Assembly (NCBI GenBank): GCA_029851415.1 | Contig: CM056743.1 | Location: 14,686,727-14,750,726 of the forward strand | Origin: Eretmocerus hayati | Taxonomy: Eukaryota; Arthropoda; Insecta; Hymenoptera; Aphelinidae | Length of the DNA: 64,000 nucleotides | Reading direction: 5' to 3' | In this document: one piece after another, positions 57,111-64,000 of the stretch | Position numbering within the stretch: position 1 is the stretch's first letter | How the letters are laid out: each line of letters opens with the position of its first letter | The notes under the pieces: model-generated | What the model was told of the DNA's origin: nothing | Databases searched by the model: none | What the model saw: only the letters and a program-made list of their open reading frames with translations | Made by a program: the position numbers and the translations under genes

Positions 57111-57642
57111 AATTTTAGAGTAACAGGACATTTCCGGCAAACTCATTATTCGTGTAGCAGTACTTGAACCAGAACAGAATACTCGCATTTTGCAGCTTCA
57201 CCACGCACCTGCGTCGGAAGAATCCCCTTAGAGAATCATGGAAAAATTTCTTTAGGAAAATCATATGAGAACCGTGGGGGAATCATGGCTCTTGTCTGAA
57301 CCCCAGGTCTTTCCCATGGTCAGATCATCTTCACAGCCATGGAGACCCCTGTCAAAACCCTTACAAAATCCTGGCAAATGCCTCTCGAATGCTTGAGAAA
57401 ATCATGGGATTTCGAACAATAGGCATTGATGAACTAGTCTCCCCACGATAATCCCAGAGTTTCCTCGTAGTTTTCCTATGATTTTACCATGGTTGCCAAG
57501 ATCATCTGATACAAAGGATAGGGCGGAATTCCACTCAAAAAATATCACAGACTTGACAGGGCTACGTCGAGGGCTCATGGTAGGTCGGTGTGAGCCAAAA
57601 AGCCGGCCGACGGTCTGTCACTCAAAGTTCGAAAAAATCTCG
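57111..57642. other. unannotated flank of the LTR element
   Basis: No supported feature. A short inverted pair, GGTCGGTG and GCCGGCCGACGGTC, lies near 57584-57616. The last four bases, CTCG, are the target duplication. Confidence 0.4.
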
Positions 57643-58004
57643 TGACAAAGGTGAGCTAGTTGCTGATGAAGAGTGGGGGCGTTGATGGTGCCCCTAGGGA
57701 TCCTTTGTCACTGGTCACGTTCGACACAACTCGGGCAATGAGGATGTTGAGGTTTGTGGTGCGGTTCATGAGGTTGATGTTGAGTGAAGTGACACACAGT
57801 AAGTTCACATAAATATGACGCAGGAACCAAAGTGCGTAACACAATTATGGAATGTTCACTAGGTCGCGGTGACGACGTTCCTGACGGCACCAGGATACGT
57901 CGGAGTAACGGAGCAGCGTGGCCACGGCTGGGCCGAGTGTCGTGGAGTATGCGTCGCGACGGCGATTCGGAAGTGGACTGTGTCTAAAGCTTGGACAGCT
58001 CGGG

Positions 58005-58012
58005 TTTATATA
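58005..58012 (-). promoter_or_regulatory. TATA box in the LTR
   Basis: TATATAAA on the minus strand, directly downstream of the TTACGTAA array in the element's direction of transcription. Initiation would be expected about 30 bases further, near 57975. The same box is at 60268-60275 in the other LTR. Confidence 0.7.
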
Positions 58013-58039
58013 GGCGGCGTCAGTGGTAACGATAAGCAG

Positions 58040-58215
58040 CGTTACTCGTGTAATGTAATGGGAAGCGCCGTTACGTAACGGTAGGTGGCGTTACGTAATG
58101 CGAGGTTACGTTACGTAACGCAGAACTGCGTTACGTATCGAAAGGGAACGTTATGTAATGGTCCAGTGCGTTACGTAACGCTAAGAGTCGTTACATGTGG
58201 AATTTGCGTTACAAA
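58040..58215. promoter_or_regulatory. 20-bp-periodic array of TTACGTAA sites in the LTR
   Basis: CGTTACGTAACG-type words start at 58070, 58090, 58110, 58130, 58150, 58170 and 58190, exactly 20 bp apart. Four cores are perfect TTACGTAA; the others differ by one or a few bases. TTACGTAA is the known binding consensus of PAR/C/EBP-type bZIP factors. The array sits just upstream of the TATA box, as an enhancer would. It is repeated at 60303-60478 in the other LTR. Confidence 0.8.
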
Positions 58216-59890
58216 TGTTTGGAAATGATATGAGTATGATTTTAATTGAAACACACGGAAAACAATGTGGTCGACGGAAAAAATAGATGTGTGCATGCAC
58301 GCGTCAAGCGTCCGGGGTAGGCGAGTACATTGTTTTGTGTGTTTATCGGTTTTTCTCAGCACTTGGTTCCTTGTCGATTTTTATTCGACAATGAATAGCG
58401 ATATGATACATGACTTTATATGATCGTAGATTGGTTGATTGAATACAAATGGATATTGTTATATGGGTCAGCAAGAGTAAACGGGAAATTGAAGTACAAT
58501 GGTAAAAAATGAAAGTACAATTGCGCAATATCAAAGTAAGCAGTTCCCTTGTCCATGACTTGAGTTGAAAATTACGTGACGGTCTGAGATAAGATAGTCA
58601 GTATGATTCGGTGAACAAACGTGTGAGATGATTTGATGGACGAAACCGGAAAATGTGTTGCGTTGATGATTGATCTTGATGTGAGCTAGGCTGAAGTCTG
58701 GTGAATTACTCGCAAAGTAGATGCGGTGGAGCAGGATGAGAGTGGCGATAGTTGTAAGTCCATTCTGGATGAAGGTCGGCATGTGTGGCATAAAGAGAAT
58801 TGTTGAAGTGGTGGTCCACAGCAGGTGCATTCGCAGTTGACGGCAGACAATCCAGTCTGCAGAGTAGGGCGTCCGGGGTGTGACCTCGTGGTCATCCGAT
58901 TGATTTGAAGATGGGCTTGAGCACGCCACTCGTCCGAGTGGAATTGGCCTTCCTGGTTTCCAGGGTAGGCAAAGCTGAGGTACGAAACTTCTTGGCATAA
59001 TTCACACTCGCCTGAGTTCCAGGGTGTTGACATTGGCCATCCTGGCTTCCGGGATTGGTTGGGTCGGACCATTGAAGTTCGTACGGCATGATGAGGATCC
59101 AAGTCTGTTGCGTCCCCAGCAAACTAAGAAAGCAGCAGCTGTTGATCTCTAGACATCCGTCTTGGTCAGCTGTACGTGTCGATAATGGAGGAAATGTAGA
59201 AAATTTTTGCGAATGAGGGTCGTGAGGCAACCTGGAGTAGCTAGTTCCAGAGTGCGACCTCGCAGTGTGATGATCTCGACCTTGAGGAGTAGCCAGGGTA
59301 CTCAGCCGATTGGGGACCATCAGTGTTTGTTTTTCAATGAAGTATTCGATGAATTTGAACAGAATTGAGCCTCGTCCGAGGTCCTGAATGAGTTTGTCGT
59401 TGACCTGCGTGAACCGGGCTTTGATGCTTCGCCGGGCTACGATCGATGAGGTAACAGACGCGTATTTTCATGTAGAAGTGAACGCCACTGGTTGTTGATG
59501 AGTTTACTGGGCGATGATGAATCTCGTCTGTGATTTTGAGTTGATTGGAATGCTCCTCTTGGCCATTGGCTCGGAAGAACCGGGCTTTCGTGCTTCACCG
59601 AGTTGTAAGGAGCCGTGTGGCAGGAGAGCATTGTTTCTACGTAGAAAAGGGCGCCACTGGGTGTTGATGAGCACTCCCAGAAGTGCTGAACCGGTCGGAA
59701 TAACTACAACGTAGGATTGGGGTCCACAGGATGCAACATCGGTCGTGATCTTCGTCGGAGGTCGGAAGACCTGGTGAATCCTCTCCGTCCGGGGTTGCGG
59801 TGACCATGGTTGTTGCCGGCTTTTCACAGGGTCGCTGGTACGTCCATCCTCCAATGGAACTCGGGAGCGAAGCCGCTCCTGTGGCCCACT

Positions 59891-59902
59891 CGTTGGGCGC
59901 CA
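59891..59902 (-). other. primer-binding site, tRNA-Lys type
   Basis: TGGCGCCCAACG on the minus strand begins three bases after the 5' LTR end. It is complementary to the 3' end of animal tRNA-Lys(CUU), including CCA; pairing breaks after 12 bases (AGTGGG instead of TGGGG). This fixes the element's orientation. Confidence 0.8.
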
Positions 59903-59905
59903 AAT

Positions 59906-60569
59906 TGACAAAGGTGAGCTAGTTGCTGATGAAGAGTGGGGGCGTTGATGGTGCCCCTAGGGATCCTTTGTCACTGGTCACGTTCGACACAACTCGGGCA
60001 ATGAGGATGTTGAGGTTTGTGGTGCGGTTCATGAGGTTGATGTTGAGTGAAGTGACACACAGTAAGTTCACATAAATATGACGCAGGAACCAAAGTGCGT
60101 AACACAATTATGGAATGTTCACTAGGTCGCGGTGACGACGTTCCTGACGGCACCAGGATACGTCGGAGTAACGGAGCAGCGTGGCCACGGCTGGGCCGAG
60201 TGTCGTGGAGTATGCGTCGCGACGGCGATTCGGAAGTGGACTGTGTCTAAAGCTTGGACAGCTCGGGTTTATATAGGCGGCGTCAGTGGTAACGATAAGC
60301 AGCGTTACTCGTGTAATGTAATGGGAAGCGCCGTTACGTAACGGTAGGTGGCGTTACGTAATGCGAGGTTACGTTACGTAACGCAGAACTGCGTTACGTA
60401 TCGAAAGGGAACGTTATGTAATGGTCCAGTGCGTTACGTAACGCTAAGAGTCGTTACATGTGGAATTTGCGTTACAAATGTTTGGAAATGATATGAGTAT
60501 GATTTTAATTGAAACACACGGAAAACAATGTGGTCGACGGAAAAAATAGATGTGTGCATGCACGCGTCA
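59906..60569 (-). repeat. 5' LTR (minus orientation)
   Basis: Direct repeat of 57643-58306, followed on the outside by CTCG, the second copy of the target duplication. Confidence 0.93.
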
Positions 60570-60839
60570 CTCGACTCGTCACGACACTATCAGAACCTTA
60601 GGTGGCGCATGAGGGCGAAAGTTGGAAATGTAAATGCGTTATAGATGCAGCGAACGACTGGAAATGGCATGGCCGTGTTTTACACTGGACACTGTGGAAT
60701 GTGCCCTCTTGTGCCAGACATTTTGAATTTAAGACACTTGACACAGATCGACGCTAAATGGTTCATAGGATCGGGAAGAGAAAGGGTCGGATTGAATACA
60801 CAGGGATTATGCACACACTTGACGTGCTAGCCGGCAGTA

Positions 60840-61300
60840 CAATCTAATTTAAGATTCACACACACAGTAACTCACACTAGCGGGTTATGATTATTCTTAA
60901 GAAAATTTCAAGGATTGCGGCCCTCTGCAAGTCCGCGGCGTAACGTGACGTGAATATATTGTAAGCGAGTTGCGGGGGTGCACTGTCTGTGGTGTGACGC
61001 GCGTACTGGACGGTCAAAGGTTTTAGATCCGAATCAAGCGAATGAAGTGAGTGAAGTCCCGAGCCAGTGCTCGGCTCGTCTTATATACCTACTGGGATGG
61101 GCATCCGCAAAATCCGCAGATTTCCTGGACGCCGCTCGAGGGCATCCGCTAAATAGCTGGATGCCACCCGTGGGCATCCGGCGAATTGCCGGATGGCCAA
61201 TTTCCTGGATTCCCCGGATGGTCATCCGCAGAATCCGTGGATTCCCCGGACGCCCGCATGAGCATCCGGTAAAAGAGCGCGGATGCCGCATGACTCACAC
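60840..61300 (-). repeat. diverged LTR-like sequence
   Basis: The order of parts copies the LTR next to it: CACACACAGTAACTCACAC against GTGACACACAGTAAGTTCAC, a CpG-rich middle with GTGTGACGCGCG against TATGCGTCGCGAC, then GGACGGTCAAAGG, a TATA box on the minus strand (TATATAAG, 61079-61086), then a tandem array. The array differs: here it is GGGCATCCGCNAAAT...GGATGCC. Boundaries and target duplication could not be set, so it may be a solo LTR or a truncated relative. Confidence 0.5.
61095..61300. repeat. GGGCATCCG palindromic minisatellite
   Basis: Five units begin GGGCATCCG, GGTCATCCG or GAGCATCCG at intervals of about 32-48 bp. Most contain an inverse GGATGCC or CGGATGG, so each unit can fold. 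It stands immediately upstream of the minus-strand TATA box. Confidence 0.8.
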
Positions 61301-61309
61301 TTATGCGTG

Positions 61310-62860
61310 AACAAGCTTGGGTAGAAATGAAGTCTATATGATCACATATCAAATTGATTTGTGAGCTGATCATGGCATGAGCTACGCACGTCAGACTCTA
61401 TCTGCTTTTTCATCATTCACTCACCTTGACTTGATCATTTGACCCCTGCGTAGCCGTCGTTCAGACAGTAAACTAAAAGAAAATCACTGAATGAACGATG
61501 CTAAACTTGTAGCAAAAACCTATGCAAAATAATTACTGAACACCAAAAGTGATGATTTTATGACGTGACGCTCATGGCTCTGTCAGGATACGTAGAGATC
61601 GAGCACTTTTCATTCTTTGTATTTTTCACATTTGCGATGATTTTGTCCTACTTTTAAACACCAATGTGAATTTTGAAAATTGTAAAGAGCTCACGGAAAA
61701 CGACGAAGCTAACTCAAAACATTCGGAACATTCGTAATGATCACTAGTTCAAGAATATCACAACAGTTGTGTCGGTCTCGCGCCAGTTAAATATCACTGA
61801 AGAATTGTCGAAATAAATAAAAAGTATGAAGATGATACAAAATGAATAGGATGAGAGTAATGTGCATTATACACTTGATCGCCTGCATTCTGATGATAAA
61901 CCGGACCGGCTTTTCTGTTGTTCAAGACTGCGAGTACCAGAGTAATGTAGTGCCACTTGATACGCGTCACATGTCGCTCAAACTCCGTAATCTCTCCTTG
62001 CAAATGGCCGTGTTCACAACCACGCAATTTTCGCGCGATTGTCGCGTCGGCCGTCGCAGGACTTTGCTACGATCGGCGATGCCAGCGCCACTTCGAATTT
62101 CGCCAAGTCGGTACGGCAGGAAGCCGACAAGCAGATTTTTTCTGCTGCTAGACCGCAGCCAACATGCAGTCCAGTGTGTTATGATTAGACTGCGAAGCGA
62201 TTTTTGATCAAGGAATTCAAATTATTTGGGTAGGGAGTCCCGGATCGCTTTCAACGCATAAAATTTCACGACCCACCGAAAAACTAGAACAGACAGTGTG
62301 CCGAGCAGTTTTATGTGGGAGGTTATGTTTTTGATGGTATCAAAGGAGCAAACTTTCTACTTCTTACATTGAATGTCTTGGCACAATTTCTCATTTTCGG
62401 TGGATGAAACGTGCCTTTATGAAAATTCTGCCAGTTTTTCCTTCATAGGTACTCAGCAAGTGGGAGTAAACCTCTGTGTTAATTTAAATGGGACTGCAGC
62501 GCCAATATGGCGGCGCATCCTTCCATAAGAATAACACGAACGAAAGATAAGAGCACTTATCGCATGTTTAGTCCCAATTTGCAGGCTTTTCCTGCCTGGA
62601 GAGGAAATTTGGCTCAGTATTTTATGCTCAATTCATTTCGACTTCATGGAAACAACTCTTGATTCAAAAGATTCTTCCAAACAAGAAACTTGATGAGAAA
62701 TATTACAGCAAGCTGCATTCTTCTAGTTGGTTTCATATCAATCCACTCTTTTCCATCCCTGTGAATCGTGTGTTGTTCCTAGCCGTATAGGTACTATAAA
62801 CAGTATATTGTAACTCCTCTTCCTTTTTGGAAGCAGTGTTGAGTACTCCCCAAACAAGTA
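61310..62860. other. unannotated, no gene recognised
   Basis: One plus-strand frame (61842-62207) starts with a signal-peptide-like stretch, MRVMCIIHLIACILMI, but then becomes arginine-rich in a GC-rich patch where other frames are also open. I cannot support it as a gene. Confidence 0.3.
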
Positions 62861-62959
62861 ATGAATAGCATCTCGCTTTACACACTGAGTTTTGTTAGAA
62901 GTATGATGCATTGCTACACATTATTGGAATCTTTGGCACGAGAGATGGCTCATCTCTCT

Positions 62960-63915
62960 ACATTCGATATCTCAGACTGGGAGGACTTCATGCGAGATGA
63001 CTTGGGGCATAAGAAGTTGTATAGTACGTTACGCGTCGAGTGCTGGAAACATTTTTTCCTTCGGGAAACCGAGCTGGACGTGGGCGATGGCACCGTCCAG
63101 CTTGGTTTTCCCGAAGGAAAAAATGTTTCCGCACGAGACGCGTATAGAGATAGTTTGTGGGAATGATATCGAGCCCCACCCCCAATGCTCAATCTGATGG
63201 TCAGTCATATATCAGAGAACCATGATATGAAATAGTTCTGATGCTTCCACCCGAGTCATGGATCCTCTGGTCGTGCATGAAATTAGACTCGAATGATCCA
63301 TGTCTCTCAATCTTAAAACTCTATTTGAACTAGTTATACGTGGAAGAGTCACATGGAAACTTGTCAAGATCCACAGTTTTGCCATTCGAGGAAATGCAAT
63401 AAGGACTGGACTTGACATTCAATGATTCAACTGATCTGACATCTCAAAATTTACAAAAATAAATTACTTGAGAGTAGAGACTAGGTGGTAGGAGATATTG
63501 GATTCAGTTGAACTTTATGAGAGAGTTCATCAACCAGATGGAAGCATCACAAGAATAACACCTCACCGTTGGCTGATATCAGAATGATGGTCAGATCAAA
63601 TGTTGAGATAGAGCTAAATAATTTCTTCAAAATATAGCACTCCCTCCTCTTCAAAGAGTCATTTTACGTGGTACTCTCTCAACCTTTAAAGCTTGGAGTC
63701 TCACAACTTATGAGAATAAATTACTTGAATGTGGAGTATTGATAGTGTGAAGAGGGATATGAACTCATTTGAGTCCAACTCCGTGAGAGAATCCATGACT
63801 CGGGTGGAAGCATCAGAACTATTTCATATCATGGTCATCAGATATATGAGTGACCATCAGATTGAGCATTGGGGTGGGACTCGATATCATTCCCACAAAC
63901 TATCTTAACACTTCT
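62960..63915. repeat. fold-back copies at the window end
   Basis: 63150-63270 (TAGTTTGTGGGAATGATATC, ATGCTCAATCTGATGGTCA, GATGCTTCCACCCGAGTCAT) is inverted at 63785-63905. Beyond the inserted hairpin, CTTCATGCGAGA and ATAAGAAGT continue the pairing to about 62985 and 63940. A diverged direct copy of the right arm (AATAAATTACTTGA, GATGGAAGCATCAC, GATGGTCAGATC) lies at about 63445-63610. The structure may continue past the window. Confidence 0.75.
63025..63142. mobile_element. complete 118-bp hairpin element with rim ACGCGTCGAGTGC / GCACGAGACGCGT
   Basis: GGAAACATTTTTTCCTTCGG, GAAACCGAGCTGGACG and the inverse arm CGTCCAGCTTGGTTTTCC, CGAAGGAAAAAATGTTTCC fold into a nearly unbroken stem. TATAG stands on both sides (63020-63024, 63143-63147). 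The inverted copy of the surrounding sequence, at about 63895-63940, lacks the hairpin, so it is an insertion. Confidence 0.85.
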
Positions 63916-64000
63916 TATACACCAAGTATTCTCGCATGAAGTTTCTGGGTCGTAGGGCGATAAATGATTCTTATACTTCCTAGATTCAAATGCGACTTGG

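Larger units (their letters stand above)
57643..58306 (-). repeat. 3' LTR (minus orientation)
   Basis: 664 bp, TG...CA ends. From its minus-strand start it contains the TTACGTAA array (58215 to 58040), a TATA box (58012-58005), then the transcribed part. I saw no difference from the other LTR. Confidence 0.93.
57643..60569 (-). mobile_element. non-autonomous LTR retrotransposon
   Basis: Two 664-bp direct repeats (57643-58306 and 59906-60569, offset 2263) frame a 1.6-kb interior. Each starts TGACAAAG and ends GCGTCA, and CTCG flanks both sides as a 4-bp target duplication. Orientation is minus: a primer-binding site lies next to the right-hand LTR, and the LTR promoter reads the same way. The interior has overlapping minus-strand frames of 135-155 codons (for example 59911-59504 and 58998-58531) but no gag, protease, reverse transcriptase or integrase motif. 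It resembles LARD/TRIM-type elements that depend on another element's proteins. Identity of the LTRs by eye suggests a recent insertion. An internal duplication has a 166-169-bp offset around 59411-59670. Confidence 0.93.

Noticed and set aside
58531..59320. overlapping minus-strand frames in the LTR element interior as gag or pol
   Set aside because: No zinc knuckle, protease, reverse transcriptase or integrase motif is visible, and three frames are open over the same bases.
61842..62207. secreted protein with signal peptide
   Set aside because: Only the first 16 residues look like a signal peptide. The rest is arginine-rich translation of a GC-rich patch, with competing frames open.

Overview
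The window reads as gene-poor, repeat-dense nuclear DNA of an animal, most likely an arthropod and plausibly an insect. The evidence is AT-rich intergenic sequence, a spliced gene with short GTAAGT-type introns, hAT, pogo/Tigger, non-LTR and LTR elements, many fold-back elements, and no operons or ribosome binding sites. The species cannot be read from the sequence. Nearly all open frames outside one gene look like chance frames in repeats.

The one convincing gene (minus strand, 5897 to 2006) is a hAT transposase-like protein with a TTF-type zinc finger. A four-exon model with all junctions in phase 1 gives about 909 residues and removes the stops between the open frames. A 380-bp palindrome lies in intron 2. 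Just upstream is a broken non-LTR endonuclease fragment (6650-6900).

Layout: 415-1510 degenerate 10-bp tandem repeat, with a reverse-oriented relative at 31366-32060; 2006-5897 hAT-like gene; 6-22 kb sparse DNA with several palindromes and two CpG-rich patches; 22.2-24.5 kb an 80-bp satellite interrupted by a 500-bp inverted-repeat element; 26.7-28.6 kb a cluster of compact GC-rich hairpins and a pogo-like MITE; 28.8-30.2 and 41.0-42.4 kb two copies of a 1.43-kb fold-back element, with a half copy and an older relative between them; 35.7-36.1 kb a small inverted repeat carrying a hammerhead-like motif; 48.8-54.8 kb a nested structure of inverted repeats inside inverted repeats; 57.6-60.6 kb a non-autonomous LTR retrotransposon with apparently identical LTRs; 60.8-61.3 kb a diverged LTR-like copy; 63-64 kb fold-back copies that hold both a filled and an empty site for one of the hairpins.

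The main theme is inverted repeats at many scales, from 70 bp to 6 kb. The strongest candidates for something undescribed are a family of compact hairpin elements with a conserved rim (TAGTA..TTA.GCGTCGAG) but differing stems, and LTRs whose promoter carries a 20-bp-periodic array of TTACGTAA sites directly upstream of a TATA box.
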